Counted from the stretch's first letter, positions 42,666 through 51,474 are shown. The stretch is DNA of 64,000 nt from Sphingopyxis sp. LC363 (GCF_000756385.1 NZ_JNFC01000056.1:62001-126000), one strand, 5' to 3'. Notes: generated from the letters alone by a model not told the origin. Numbers and translations: made by a program.

Positions 42666-42739
42666 CGTCACCCCGGACTTGATCCGGGGTCCACGAAGGC
42701 AAGCGCGGCGATGGATCCCGGATCAAGTCCGGGATGACG
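42666..42739. repeat. Palindromic repeat (CACCCCGGACTTGATCCGGGG type)
   Basis: The 28-base arms at 42666-42693 and 42712-42739 are complementary with two mismatches. It lies between divergent hisC and metX, so it cannot serve as their terminator. The arm sequence is a dispersed repeat type common in Rhizobiales and Sphingomonadales; a related version is at 57359-57442. Confidence 0.75.
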
Positions 42740-42797
42740 AGGCTTTTCGCGCCCATCGTTGACACGCCCCCGGCGCCCGCTTAGCCCGGCGCACATC

Positions 42798-43922
42798 ATG
42801 GCGAGCCTTCTCCACCAGATTCAGCATCAAGGCGTGACGATCAACGCACCGCTGCCGCTCGACAGCGGACAGGTGCTGCCGTCGGTGACGATCGCCTGGC
42901 AAAGCTATGGCGCGCTCAACGCCGACAGGTCGAACGCGGTGCTGATCTGCCACGCGCTCACCGGCGACCAATATGTCGCGAGCGACCATCCCGGAACCGG
43001 CAAGCCCGGCTGGTGGGCGCGCATGGTCGGCCCGGGCAAGCCGATCGACACCGATCGCTTCCACGTCATCTGCGCCAATGTGCTCGGCAGCTGCATGGGG
43101 ACGAGCGGCCCCGCGACCCCCGACGCCGCGACGGGCGCGCCGCTCGGCATGGCCTTTCCCGTCATCACCATCACCGACATGGTGCGCGCGCAGGCGATGC
43201 TGCTCGACCATCTCGGCATATCGCGCCTCCACGCCGTCGTCGGCGGCTCGATGGGCGGAATGCAGACGCTCGCCTGGGCGGCGACCTTTCCCGAACGGCT
43301 TGCCTCGGCGCTCGTCATCGCGAGCGCGGCGCGCCATTCGGCGCAAAATATCGCGTTTCACGAGGTCGGGCGACAAGCGATCATGGCCGACCCCAACTGG
43401 CAGGACGGCCAATATTATGGCAGCGCGCGCGCGCCCACCAAGGGTCTCGCGGTCGCGCGCATGGCCGCGCATATCACCTATCTCTCCGAAGCGGGGCTGA
43501 CCGAGAAGTTCGGCCGCCGGCTGCAGGCGCGCGACATCAAGAGCTTCGGCTTCGACGCCGATTTCCAGGTCGAATCCTATCTCAGGCATCAGGGGCTGGC
43601 CTTCACCGATCGCTTCGACGCCAACGCCTATCTCTATATCACGCGCGCGATGGACTATTTCGACCTCGCCGACCCGCACGACGGCCGCCTCGCCGGCGCC
43701 TTCGCGGGCGCCAGGGACGTGCGCTTCACGCTCGTCAGCTTCGACACCGACTGGCTCTATCCGACCTCCGAATCGCGCCGCGTCGTCCAGGCGCTGCAAA
43801 GCGTCGGCGCGGCGGCGAGCTTCGTCGAGCTGTCGGCGCCCTTCGGCCACGACAGCTTCCTCCTCGACGTCCCCGCGCTCGACCGGCTCGTCGCGGGGTC
43901 CTTGCGGGCGGGTCTGGCATGA
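42798..43922 (+). CDS. metX: Homoserine O-acyltransferase MetX
   Basis: 374 residues from the ATG at 42798. The alpha/beta-hydrolase acyltransferase has nucleophile S151 in [15 protein letters not shown], the acid in [14 protein letters not shown] and the histidine in FGHDSFLLD. Upstream hallmarks are [33 protein letters not shown] and [10 protein letters not shown]. It activates homoserine by acetylation or succinylation for methionine synthesis; sequence alone cannot fix the acyl donor. A TTGACA at 42759 may be its -35 box. The next gene starts in its stop codon. Confidence 0.94.
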   Translation: MASLLHQIQHQGVTINAPLPLDSGQVLPSVTIAWQSYGALNADRSNAVLICHALTGDQYVASDHPGTGKPGWWARMVGPGKPIDTDRFHVICANVLGSCMGTSGPATPDAATGAPLGMAFPVITITDMVRAQAMLLDHLGISRLHAVVGGSMGGMQTLAWAATFPERLASALVIASAARHSAQNIAFHEVGRQAIMADPNWQDGQYYGSARAPTKGLAVARMAAHITYLSEAGLTEKFGRRLQARDIKSFGFDADFQVESYLRHQGLAFTDRFDANAYLYITRAMDYFDLADPHDGRLAGAFAGARDVRFTLVSFDTDWLYPTSESRRVVQALQSVGAAASFVELSAPFGHDSFLLDVPALDRLVAGSLRAGLA

Positions 43923-44356
43923 GTGGAACCTATCGCCTTTCCTTCGACCCGTCCGACATGCAGGTCGACGCGATCCACGCCTTTCTGGCCCAAAGCTATT
44001 GGGCCGAAAATATCGCGTGCGCGGTCGTCGAACGCGCGATCGCCGGGTCGCTCTGCGTCGGTGTCTTCGCGCCCGGCGGCGAGCAGGTCGGCTTTGCCCG
44101 CGTTGTTACCGACCGCGCGACCTTCGCCTATCTCGCCGACGTCTATGTGCTCGCGGCGCATCGCGGGCATGGCCTTGCCGCGCGCATGGTGACCGCGCTC
44201 CACGACCATCCCGAGCTGCAGGGGCTGCGGCGCTGGATGCTCGCGACCAGCGACGCGCACGGCCTCTATGCCGCGCTCGGCTGGACCGCGATCGAGGACA
44301 GCGACCCGTTCATGCAGCGGCATTTCCCCGACGTCTACCGGCAGGCCGCGCAATGA
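43919..44356 (+). CDS. GNAT-family N-acetyltransferase between metX and metW
   Basis: 145 residues with the GNAT core: [20 protein letters not shown], the acetyl-CoA loop [18 protein letters not shown], and [20 protein letters not shown]. It resembles small arginine- or amine-modifying GNATs of the YitI/YjaB kind; the substrate is unknown. It is coupled to both neighbours by ATGA overlaps, so it is made together with MetX and MetW. Confidence 0.85.
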   Translation: MSGTYRLSFDPSDMQVDAIHAFLAQSYWAENIACAVVERAIAGSLCVGVFAPGGEQVGFARVVTDRATFAYLADVYVLAAHRGHGLAARMVTALHDHPELQGLRRWMLATSDAHGLYAALGWTAIEDSDPFMQRHFPDVYRQAAQ

Positions 44357-44940
44357 AGCTTCGCCCCGATCTCGCGATCATCGCCGACGCCGTCCCGTCG
44401 AGCGCGCGCGTGCTCGACGTCGGCTGCGGCGACGGCGAACTGATGGCGGCGCTCCGCGCCAAGGGCGTCGACGCGCGCGGGCTGGAGATCGATCCCGACA
44501 ATGTCACCGCGGCGATCGCGCGCGGCCAGTCGGTCGTGCAGGGCGACGCCAACCGCGACCTCGCCGACTATCCCGACGACGCCTTCGACTATGCGATCCT
44601 GTCGCAAACGCTGCAGACCACCGAGCGCCCCGACCGGGTCGTCGACGAACTGCTGCGCATCGCGCCGCGCGCCTTCGTCAGCTTTCCCAATTTCGCGCAT
44701 TGGCGCGTCCGGCTCGCGCTGCTGTGGAACGGCCGGATGCCGGTGACGCGGCTGCTGCCCGTCGCCTGGTACGAAACGCCGAACATCCACCATGTCACGG
44801 TCCGCGACTTTCGCGACCTCGTGCGCGCCAAGGGCATCAGGGTCGAGCGCGTCTGGCACCTGTCGGGCGACAAGCCGGCGAGCGACGCCGCCGCCAGCTG
44901 GCGCGCCGAACATGCGATCTTCCTGATTTCGCGAACCTGA
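44353..44940 (+). CDS. metW: MetW methyltransferase-fold partner of MetX
   Basis: 195 residues. MetW signatures are RVLDVGCGDGELMAALRAKG (SAM-binding loop), GLEIDPDNVTAAIARGQSVV, QGDANRDLADYPDDAFDYAI, LSQTLQTTERPDRVVDELLR and FPNFAHWRVRLALLWNGRMP. MetW is needed for full MetX activity in many bacteria. It usually follows metX directly; here a GNAT gene is interposed. Confidence 0.93.
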   Translation: MKLRPDLAIIADAVPSSARVLDVGCGDGELMAALRAKGVDARGLEIDPDNVTAAIARGQSVVQGDANRDLADYPDDAFDYAILSQTLQTTERPDRVVDELLRIAPRAFVSFPNFAHWRVRLALLWNGRMPVTRLLPVAWYETPNIHHVTVRDFRDLVRAKGIRVERVWHLSGDKPASDAAASWRAEHAIFLISRT

Positions 44941-45073
44941 TCCTCCCTGCCGCGAAGCGGTGGGGAGGGGGACTGCGCCCGTAGGGCGTGGTGGAGGGGC
45001 CGCGACGTCGCGCTATTGCCCCTCCGTCGGCGCTTCGCGCCGCCACCTCCCCATCGCTTCGCGACAGGGAGGA
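44941..45073. repeat. Long inverted repeat (TCCTCCCTG/CAGGGAGGA family)
   Basis: The left arm begins TCCTCCCTGCCGCGAAGCGG and the right arm ends GCTTCGCGACAGGGAGGA; CCCCTCC/GGAGGGG and GCGCGAAGCGC-like stems nest inside. It fills the gap between convergent metW and the TetR gene. A second full copy is at 57451-57582 and a half copy at 54634-54663. Confidence 0.75.
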
Positions 45074-45080
45074 CCGATCG

Positions 45081-45716
45081 CTAATCCCGCTTCCTGAGCC
45101 CGTTCGCAAGCAGGTCGTTCGCGATCGCGGCGATCTCCGAAATATCGCTGTCGGTATCCCAGAGGCCGTAACGCATCCCCAGAAACACGTTCATCCCGCC
45201 GATCGCCCAAGCATGAATTTCGCTGACGTCGCCGCGAATCTCGCCGCGCGCCGCGCCATTTTCCAGCCGCTGGCGCACACGCGCCACGGTCGTCTCATAG
45301 TGGCGGCGATAGCTCGCATAATCGACGAACTCGGCCTCGTCGATGATGCGGTAAATCTCCTTATGCGCGCGCACGAAGCCGAGATAGGATTCGAGCCCGA
45401 TGCGTTCGGCGCTGATCTCGTCGGGCGCCGCCTGCACCAGCGGCGTGACATGGTCGCGCAGTTGCTCGCTCATATAGCGAACGAGCGCCTGGAAGATTTC
45501 CTCCTTCGAATCGAAATAGGTGTAGAAGCTGCCGAGCGCGGTTCCGGCGCGGCGCGTGATCGCGCTGATCGACGCTTCGTGAAAGCCGCGCTCGCCGAAT
45601 TCGACCGCCGCGGCGTCGAGCAGCTTGCGCAGCGTCCGCCGTCCGCGTTCGGTGCGCGGCGTCTTGTCGCGCGTATCGCCCGCGCCTTCGCCTGTTTCGG
45701 TCCGCGGCTGATCCAT
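45081..45716 (-). CDS. TetR-family regulator divergent from a TonB receptor
   Basis: 211 residues from the ATG at 45716. The HTH (about 35-80) reads RKLLDAAAVEFGERGFHEAS, ISAITRRAGTALGSFYTYFD and SKEEIFQALVRY, a classical TetR domain. The C-terminal region is the variable ligand and dimerisation part with several aromatic residues (YLGFVRAHKEIYRIIDEAEF). A perfect palindrome at 45805-45820 lies between this gene and the divergent receptor gene, the usual arrangement for local repression. The ligand is unknown; lipid-like molecules are common for the class. Confidence 0.88.
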   Translation of the reverse strand: MDQPRTETGEGAGDTRDKTPRTERGRRTLRKLLDAAAVEFGERGFHEASISAITRRAGTALGSFYTYFDSKEEIFQALVRYMSEQLRDHVTPLVQAAPDEISAERIGLESYLGFVRAHKEIYRIIDEAEFVDYASYRRHYETTVARVRQRLENGAARGEIRGDVSEIHAWAIGGMNVFLGMRYGLWDTDSDISEIAAIANDLLANGLRKRD

Positions 45717-45804
45717 GGCTGCCTTTCCGTCTCCCCCCGTCCGGCTCCGCCTGCATCGTGGCATTTGAGCACCACTGGCAAGCAAAAAACGACGAAGCTC
45801 GTTT

Positions 45805-45820
45805 CCAAGTTGAAACTTGG
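45805..45820. promoter_or_regulatory. Candidate TetR operator
   Basis: CCAAGTT-GA-AACTTGG is a perfect 7-2-7 palindrome, overlapped by GTTTC-CAAGTT-GAAAC (45801-45816, with 5-base arms). It sits in the 203-base spacer between the divergent TetR and receptor genes, 100 bases before the receptor ATG. Confidence 0.6.
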
Positions 45821-45919
45821 TTCATGTTTCATTATTGGAAGCGGCGCGGCTTGGCAAGCACCGGCCCAAGAAAAGCAAACAGGGCGGCGAGGGGTCGCCC
45901 ATCACATGGGAGAGTTTTC

Positions 45920-48262
45920 ATGCGTCCTTTCGTCCGCCCGCTGCGCCGTGCCGTGCTCGCCACCAGCGCGCTTTCCATGATCGCCTTCGCCCCGCCCGCC
46001 TTCGCGCAGGAAGCCGGCGCCACCGACGTCGGCGATAACGAGATCATCGTCACGGCACGCCGCCGCGACGAACGGCTGATCGACGTCCCCGTCGCGATCA
46101 CCGCTTACTCGGGCGAGGCGCTCGAAAAGGCGGGCGCGATCGACATCACCGACATCGGCGCGACGACCCCGAACACGACGCTCGAAGTCTCGCGCGGGTC
46201 GAACTCGACGCTCAGCGCCTTCATCCGCGGCGTCGGCCAGCAGGATCCGGTGTCGGGGTTCGAACAGGGCGTCGGCATCTATCTCGACGACGTCTATCTC
46301 AACCGCCCGCAGGCGGCGGTGCTCGACATCTACGATGTCGAGCGCATCGAAATCCTCCGCGGACCGCAGGGCACGCTCTATGGCCGCAACACGATCGGCG
46401 GCGCGGTCAAATATGTGACCAAGCCGCTGCCCGAGGAGTTTTCGCTCAAGATCAAGGGCACGCTCGGCACCTATGATCAGGCCGACCTCGTCGTCACCGC
46501 GAGCGCGCCGGTCGGCGACCTCGTCCGCGTCGGCGGCTCGATCGCGCGGCTGTCGCGCGGCGGCTTCGGCGACAATCTCACGACGGGGCTCGAAAATTAC
46601 AACAAGGACGTCTGGGCCGGCCGCGGCACCGTCGAGCTCGGCGGCTACGACGCCCCCGTGCTCATCCGCATCACTGGCGATTACAGCAAGGACAAGAGCG
46701 ACCCGCGCGGCGGCCATCGCCTGATCCCCTCGCTCGCGACGGGGGCGCCCGTCCTCGACGACGTCTTCGATTCGCGCGGCGGTCTCAACGATCCGAAGCA
46801 GGATATCGAGGCCTATGGCCTCGCGATGAATGTCACCGCCGAACTCAGCGACACGGTGACGCTGCGTTCGATCAGCGCGTGGCGCAAGGACCGCTCGGCG
46901 ACCCCGATCGACTTCGACGCGCTGCCCGCGGTCGACGTCGACGTTCCGGGCTTCTACTTCAACGAACAGATCAGCCAGGAATTCCAGCTGCTCTACGAAG
47001 GCGACCGGCTCAAGGGCCTGCTCGGCTTCTATTATCTCGATGCGACCGCCGACACGCTCTTCGACGTGCGCATCTTCAACACTTTCGCGGGGCTGACCGC
47101 CTTCACCGAGGCCGACGTCGACACCACGACCTTCGCGGTGTTCGGCGATGCGACCTTCGATTTCACCGACCGGCTCAGCCTGTCGGTCGGCGGCCGCTAT
47201 ACCTGGGACAAACGTGAAGCCTCGATCCTGCGCCAGAATTATCTCGGCGGCGGATCGCCGGTATTCGGCGGCGCCGGGGTGCCCTTCGGCGCGCCGGGCA
47301 CCGATTTCGAAGGCAGCCGGAGCTTCGAAAAATTCACCCCGCGCGCTTCGTTGTCGTTCAAGCCGACCCCCGACCACACGCTCTACGCAAGCTATTCGCA
47401 AGGCTTCAAAGGCGGCGGCTTCGACCCGCGCGGCGTCGGGGTCAACGCGCCCGCCGCGACCCCCGGCATGCCGACCGACGACGAGGTCGCCGCCTTTCTG
47501 AGCTTCCGCCCCGAACAGGTCGACAGCTATGAAATCGGCTATAAGGGCAGCCTGTTCGACGGCGCGCTGAATCTCGCGCTCGCGGGCTTCTACGCCGACT
47601 ATACCGACGTCCAGATCCCCGGCTCGGTCGCCTGCACCGTGCAAGGCCTGCCGAGCTTCTGCGGCGTCGTGTCGAACGCGGGGAAGGCGACCTTCAAGGG
47701 GTTGGAATTCGAAGGCCGCGCGCGGCTCGGCGAGGATGTCGCGACCGTCGGCGACCGGCTGACGCTGTCGACCGCGCTCGGCTATATCGACGCCGAATAT
47801 AAGGAATATGTCACCAACATCGGCGGCGTTCCCACCGATGTCGCCGATTTCCGCGAGGTCCAGAACACGCCGAAGTGGACCGCCAGCGGCACCCTCGCCT
47901 ATTCGACCCCCGTCGGCGACGGCGACATCAATTTCGCCACGACGCTTTCCTATCGCAGCAAGACCTATCAGTTCGAAATTCCCAATCCCTATATCGACCA
48001 GAAAGGCTTCGCGCTCTGGGACGCGAGCATCGTCTACACCGCACCCGACGACCGCTGGAGCCTCGGGGTGTTCGGCAAGAACCTGCTCGACAAGGAATAT
48101 AAGACCTCGGGCTATACCTTCATCGTCGTCGACCCGGTCACCGGCGTCCCCGCCCTCGGTGCCAACGGCCTCCCGGTCTCGGCGCTCGGCACCGAAGGCA
48201 CGCTGACCGCCTTCTACGGCAACCCGCGCCAGGTCTTCGTCACCGGCACGGTCAAATTCTGA
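45920..48262 (+). CDS. TonB-dependent receptor, TetR-controlled
   Basis: 780 residues from the ATG at 45920. The signal peptide ends at AFAQEAG. The TonB box and plug read NEIIVTARRRDERLIDVPVA, ITDIGATTPNTTLEVSRGSN, FIRGVGQQDPVSGFEQGVGI and YDVERIEILRGPQGTLYGRN. The barrel ends RQVFVTGTVKF. This receptor type is abundant in sphingomonads and is often linked to uptake of hydrophobic or aromatic compounds, but the sequence does not reveal the ligand. No catabolic gene is adjacent. Confidence 0.9.
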   Translation: MRPFVRPLRRAVLATSALSMIAFAPPAFAQEAGATDVGDNEIIVTARRRDERLIDVPVAITAYSGEALEKAGAIDITDIGATTPNTTLEVSRGSNSTLSAFIRGVGQQDPVSGFEQGVGIYLDDVYLNRPQAAVLDIYDVERIEILRGPQGTLYGRNTIGGAVKYVTKPLPEEFSLKIKGTLGTYDQADLVVTASAPVGDLVRVGGSIARLSRGGFGDNLTTGLENYNKDVWAGRGTVELGGYDAPVLIRITGDYSKDKSDPRGGHRLIPSLATGAPVLDDVFDSRGGLNDPKQDIEAYGLAMNVTAELSDTVTLRSISAWRKDRSATPIDFDALPAVDVDVPGFYFNEQISQEFQLLYEGDRLKGLLGFYYLDATADTLFDVRIFNTFAGLTAFTEADVDTTTFAVFGDATFDFTDRLSLSVGGRYTWDKREASILRQNYLGGGSPVFGGAGVPFGAPGTDFEGSRSFEKFTPRASLSFKPTPDHTLYASYSQGFKGGGFDPRGVGVNAPAATPGMPTDDEVAAFLSFRPEQVDSYEIGYKGSLFDGALNLALAGFYADYTDVQIPGSVACTVQGLPSFCGVVSNAGKATFKGLEFEGRARLGEDVATVGDRLTLSTALGYIDAEYKEYVTNIGGVPTDVADFREVQNTPKWTASGTLAYSTPVGDGDINFATTLSYRSKTYQFEIPNPYIDQKGFALWDASIVYTAPDDRWSLGVFGKNLLDKEYKTSGYTFIVVDPVTGVPALGANGLPVSALGTEGTLTAFYGNPRQVFVTGTVKF

Positions 48263-48271
48263 TCCGACGAC

Positions 48272-48314
48272 AAAGGGGGTAGAGGCGCGCGCCCGCCGCG
48301 GCGCCCCCTTTTTT
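48272..48314 (+). terminator. Rho-independent terminator after the TonB receptor
   Basis: AAAGGGGG at 48272-48279 pairs with CCCCCTTT beginning at 48304, with a GC-rich loop that can add GGCGC/GCGCC pairs, followed by a T-run (TTTTTT). It starts ten bases after the receptor stop. Confidence 0.75.
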
Positions 48315-48388
48315 CTTCGCCCCTGCCGGCGATACGGCCCCGATGTCCGGTTCGGGGTGGTGAGCGGACGTTGAGGTCTATCAAGTCC

Positions 48389-48546
48389 CTCCCCTTCAGG
48401 GGAGGGGCAACGCAGACTTGGCAGCTTGCTGCCTAGCGTAGTGGGGTGGGGTCTATCGGCCTTGCGCAAGGCCGATAGACCCCACCCCAACCCAGTATCA
48501 GGTGAAACGTCCCCCGGACGTTTCACCTGATACTCCTGAAGGGGAG
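48389..48546. repeat. Composite palindromic element with three nested inverted repeats
   Basis: The outer arms are CTCCCCTTCAGG (48389-48400) and CCTGAAGGGGAG (48535-48546). Inside lie a perfect 48-base palindrome (48442-48489, 24-base arms, centre TTGCGCAA) and a perfect hairpin with 19-base arms and a CCC loop (48494-48534). The rest of the 48315-48646 gap holds no gene. The structure lies between a receptor gene and a convergent SRPBCC gene and looks like one repeat inserted into another. Confidence 0.8.
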
Positions 48547-48646
48547 GAGCCTTCTTCTCTCCATGTCCGCAACCCGCCGCGTCCCGACATTTTACGTTCG
48601 CCCGCCGTGCTTCGAATATCGCACCACGGCACCGGGGATTGCCGAA

Positions 48647-49129
48647 TTATTTGTACATCCCCTCGCGCAAATTGATGCCATGTTCCAGCCAGGCCTTCAG
48701 CGCACAGAGCATCTGCGACCAGCCCTGGCAATTGCCATAGGAGGCGCTGAGCGCGCCCTGATTCTCACGCCAGCCCTCCTCGGCGATTTCGACCAGCGTG
48801 CGGCCGTCGTCGAGCCCCTTGAAGCGCATCGTCACGCGCGTGCGATAGTCGGCATCCTTCGGTTCGCTGCCCTCGACGTTATGCGCCTCGCCTTCGCTCG
48901 CCTGCCATTCGAGGACGATCTTTTCGTCGGGCACGACCTCGACCACCCAGACCGGAAAGGCGCCCGGAAAATCATGGAAGTCCCACGTCACCGTGGCGCC
49001 GGTCTCGAGCCGGCCCTCCGCGCCGCCCGTGGTGAAATAGTTCGACAGCTTCGCGGGGTCGGCGACCGCCTCGAACACCTCGTGCACCGGCTTCGCGATC
49101 CGCGCCGCGACCCTGAATTTCAGTTCCAT
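48647..49129 (-). CDS. SRPBCC (AHSA1/START-like) domain protein
   Basis: 160 residues from the ATG at 49129. The START-like fold is seen in FRVAARIAKPVHEVFEAVAD, LSNYFTTGGAEGRLETGATV, DFPGAFPVWVVEVVPDEKIV and the C-terminal long helix GALSASYGNCQGWSQMLCAL. Such proteins bind small hydrophobic ligands and are often encoded beside an ArsR-type repressor, exactly as here (divergent, 49 bases apart). The physiological ligand is unknown. Confidence 0.85.
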   Translation of the reverse strand: MELKFRVAARIAKPVHEVFEAVADPAKLSNYFTTGGAEGRLETGATVTWDFHDFPGAFPVWVVEVVPDEKIVLEWQASEGEAHNVEGSEPKDADYRTRVTMRFKGLDDGRTLVEIAEEGWRENQGALSASYGNCQGWSQMLCALKAWLEHGINLREGMYK

Positions 49130-49160
49130 GTCGATTCTCCGCTTGAGTCGCACTCTTTTT

Positions 49161-49180
49161 ATGTTATAAAACTATAACAT
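49161..49180. promoter_or_regulatory. ArsR operator overlapping the arsR-type start codon
   Basis: ATGTTATA-AAAC-TATAACAT is a perfect 8-4-8 palindrome in the 49-base gap between the divergent SRPBCC and ArsR genes; its last two bases are the first two of the ArsR ATG. Bound repressor would block both promoters and its own translation start region. Confidence 0.7.
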
Positions 49181-49505
49181 GTCAATTCACGAACAGTTCG
49201 ACGCGACGTTCAAGGCGCTCGCCTCGCCGATCCGGCGCCAGATTCTCGACGATCTGAAGGACCAGCCGCTGACGACGGGGGCGCTGTGCGGCCATTTCGT
49301 CGACATCGACCGCTGCACGGTGATGCAGCATCTGAAGGTGCTGGAAGAGGCCGGCCTCGTCATCGCCGAACGCCGCGGTCGCGAACGCTGGAACCATCTC
49401 AACGCGATACCGATCCAGGACATCCACGACCGCTGGATCGGCCCGCACGCCGCAGCAGCAAGCGCACGGCTCGCCCGCTTCAAACAGTCGGTCGAGGCGC
49501 AATGA
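49179..49505 (+). CDS. ArsR-family winged-helix repressor
   Basis: 108 residues. The winged helix covers most of the protein: FKALASPIRRQILDDLKDQP, TTGALCGHFVDIDRCTVMQH, LKVLEEAGLVIAERRGRERW and NHLNAIPIQDIHDRWIG. The typical ArsR metal ligands are absent; this is the type that pairs with SRPBCC/AHSA1 proteins. It overlaps a perfect palindrome, so autoregulation and control of the divergent partner are likely. Confidence 0.9.
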   Translation: MSIHEQFDATFKALASPIRRQILDDLKDQPLTTGALCGHFVDIDRCTVMQHLKVLEEAGLVIAERRGRERWNHLNAIPIQDIHDRWIGPHAAAASARLARFKQSVEAQ

Positions 49506-49533
49506 AAAGGCCGGGGTCGCGACCCCGGCCTTT
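49506..49533. terminator. Bidirectional intrinsic terminator between arsR-type and M2 peptidase genes
   Basis: AAAGGCCGGGGTC at 49506-49518, a two-base loop region GC, then GACCCCGGCCTTT form a perfect hairpin flanked by A and T runs, directly after the ArsR stop and 25 bases before the convergent peptidase stop. It can work in both directions. Confidence 0.85.
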
Positions 49534-49557
49534 CTACTTCCTGCCAGTCGGCCTAGC

Positions 49558-51399
49558 TCACCACCCCGACGGCTTGCCCTTATTCTGTTCGTCGAGCCAT
49601 GTCTTCAGCGGCGCGAAATAGTCGGCCATCGCCTTGCCCGACATTTCGCGGTTGCCGGTAAAGGCTTCGAGCGCGTCGGGCCACGGCTTCGACGCGCCCA
49701 TTTCGAGCATCGCGTTGAGCTTCGCGCCGACCTGCTTGTTGCCATAGAAGGAACAGCGGTGGAGCGGGCCCTTCCAGCCCGCCTGCTTGCACGCCGCCTG
49801 ATAGAATTGGAACTGCAGCACGCGCGCGAGGAAATAGCGGGTGTAGGGCGTGTTCCCCGGGATATGGTATTTCGCGCCCGCGTCGAACGCGTTCGCCGGT
49901 CGCTCACCCGGCGGGACGATGCCCTGATATTGGGTACGCAGCTGCGTCCATGCCTTGTTGTAATCGGCGGGCTGGATCGACCCGTCGAAAACGCCCCAGC
50001 GCCAGCGGTCGACGAGCAGGCCGAAGGGCAGGAAGGCGACCTTGTCCATCGCCTGCCGAAGCAGGAGGCCGATATCCTTGTCGGCGCTCGGCACCTTCGC
50101 CTTGTCGAGCAGCCCGATGTCGACGAGATATTGCGGCGTGATCGACAGCGCGACGAAATCGCCGATCGCCTCGTGGAAGCCGTCGTTCGCGCCGTTCAAA
50201 TAGAGGAACGGCTGCTTGTTATAGGCGCGCTGGTAATAATTGTGCCCGAGTTCGTGGTGGATGGTGATGAAGTCGTCGGCGTTCACCTTGATGCACATCT
50301 TGATGCGGATATCGTCCTTATTGTCGATATCCCACGCCGACGCGTGACAGACGACCTCGCGATCGGCGGGCTTCAGGAACTGGCTGCGCTTCCAGAAGGT
50401 TTCGGGCAGCGGCGCCATCCCGAGCGACGAATAGAAATTCTCGCCTGCCTTGACCATGTCGAGCGGGGTCTTTCCCTGCGCGGTGAGCAGGTCGCCGATG
50501 TCATAGCCGAGGTCGCCGGTGCCCGCGGGCGCGACCAGCGGATAGATATTACCCCATTCCTGCGCCCACATGTTACCGAGCAGGTCGGCGCGGATCGGGC
50601 CGGTCTTGGGCTGCACCGCGTCGCCATATTTCTCGTTCAGTTTCCAGCGGACATAGGTGTGGAGCGCGACGTACAGCGGCTTCATGTCCTGCCAGATCTT
50701 TTCGGTCAGCTTGGCGAATTCTTCGGGCGGCATGTCATAGCCCGAACGCCACATGGCGCCGGTGTCGGTGAAGCCCAGCTCCTTCGCGCCCTCGTTGGCG
50801 ATGCCGACCATGCGGGCATAATCGTCCTTCATCGGCGCGCCGACCTTGTCGTGCCAGCTCGTCCACATTTCGGCGAATTGCGCCGGCGTGTTCTCGAGAT
50901 TGCCCATCTCGGCCTCGATATCCGACCCCGAGATTTCCTTGCCGTTCAGCGTGCCGCGGCCCTTGCCATATTGCGACTGCAGGTCGGTTGCGATCGTGTT
51001 GAGCTCGGTCGCGGCACCCGGCGTCGTCGGCGCGGGCAGCACGATACCGGTGCGCAAAATGTCGAGCTTGCGCTTGGTGTCGGGGCTGAGTCCCGCGACA
51101 TTCATATATTTCGCGGCCTCGAGCGCATATTTGACCGACTTTTCGGTGCCGACCGCGTTGATCCGCGCCGCCATCGCGTCGGTATCCTCGGTGATATAGG
51201 TCGAATTGACCCAGTTCGCCTGGCTGGCCTCGACCGTATAGTCGAACAGGTCCTTTTCGACCGCCGCGATGAAGGCGTCGGCGTCAGCAGCAGTGGCGGC
51301 CGCCGCCGCGGGGGCAGCGGCGGGTGCGCTCTGCGCAAAAGCGGGGGTCGCCACCGCGAGCGACAGGGCAAGCGACAGCGTCGAAATCATGGCTTTCAT
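49558..51399 (-). CDS. Peptidyl-dipeptidase, M2 (angiotensin-converting-enzyme) family
   Basis: 613 residues with signal peptide MKAMISTLSLALSLAVATPA ending near FAQS. An alanine-rich linker leads to the M2 catalytic domain. The zinc site is H382 and H386 in IHHELGHNYYQRAYNKQ and E409 in GANDGFHEAIGD. Also present are SGYDMPPEEFAKLTEKIW and FLPFGLLVDRWRWGVFDG. Bacterial ACE-like enzymes remove C-terminal dipeptides from peptides in the periplasm. Length and spacing agree with a single-domain ACE. It is a solitary gene; no partner is evident. Confidence 0.93.
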   Translation of the reverse strand: MKAMISTLSLALSLAVATPAFAQSAPAAAPAAAAATAADADAFIAAVEKDLFDYTVEASQANWVNSTYITEDTDAMAARINAVGTEKSVKYALEAAKYMNVAGLSPDTKRKLDILRTGIVLPAPTTPGAATELNTIATDLQSQYGKGRGTLNGKEISGSDIEAEMGNLENTPAQFAEMWTSWHDKVGAPMKDDYARMVGIANEGAKELGFTDTGAMWRSGYDMPPEEFAKLTEKIWQDMKPLYVALHTYVRWKLNEKYGDAVQPKTGPIRADLLGNMWAQEWGNIYPLVAPAGTGDLGYDIGDLLTAQGKTPLDMVKAGENFYSSLGMAPLPETFWKRSQFLKPADREVVCHASAWDIDNKDDIRIKMCIKVNADDFITIHHELGHNYYQRAYNKQPFLYLNGANDGFHEAIGDFVALSITPQYLVDIGLLDKAKVPSADKDIGLLLRQAMDKVAFLPFGLLVDRWRWGVFDGSIQPADYNKAWTQLRTQYQGIVPPGERPANAFDAGAKYHIPGNTPYTRYFLARVLQFQFYQAACKQAGWKGPLHRCSFYGNKQVGAKLNAMLEMGASKPWPDALEAFTGNREMSGKAMADYFAPLKTWLDEQNKGKPSGW

Positions 51400-51474
51400 G
51401 GGGTGCGTCCTCTGGAATGTTATCGCAGCGCTCTCTGGCGCATGCGAACAGCTAGGCGCCCGGCGCGAGTCCGG

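Noticed and set aside
42597..42797. SAM riboswitch upstream of metX
   Set aside because: The gap contains only the palindromic repeat and a TTGACA box; no SAM-II or SAM-V type pseudoknot sequence was recognised, and the leader would be very short.
44941..45073. CRISPR array or transposon
   Set aside because: There are inverted rather than regularly spaced direct repeats, with no spacers, no cas genes and no transposase; the element is a palindromic intergenic repeat.
45902..48526. 874-codon minus-strand frame opposite the third TonB receptor
   Set aside because: It covers a complete receptor with signal peptide and plug motifs on the other strand and shows no domain itself.
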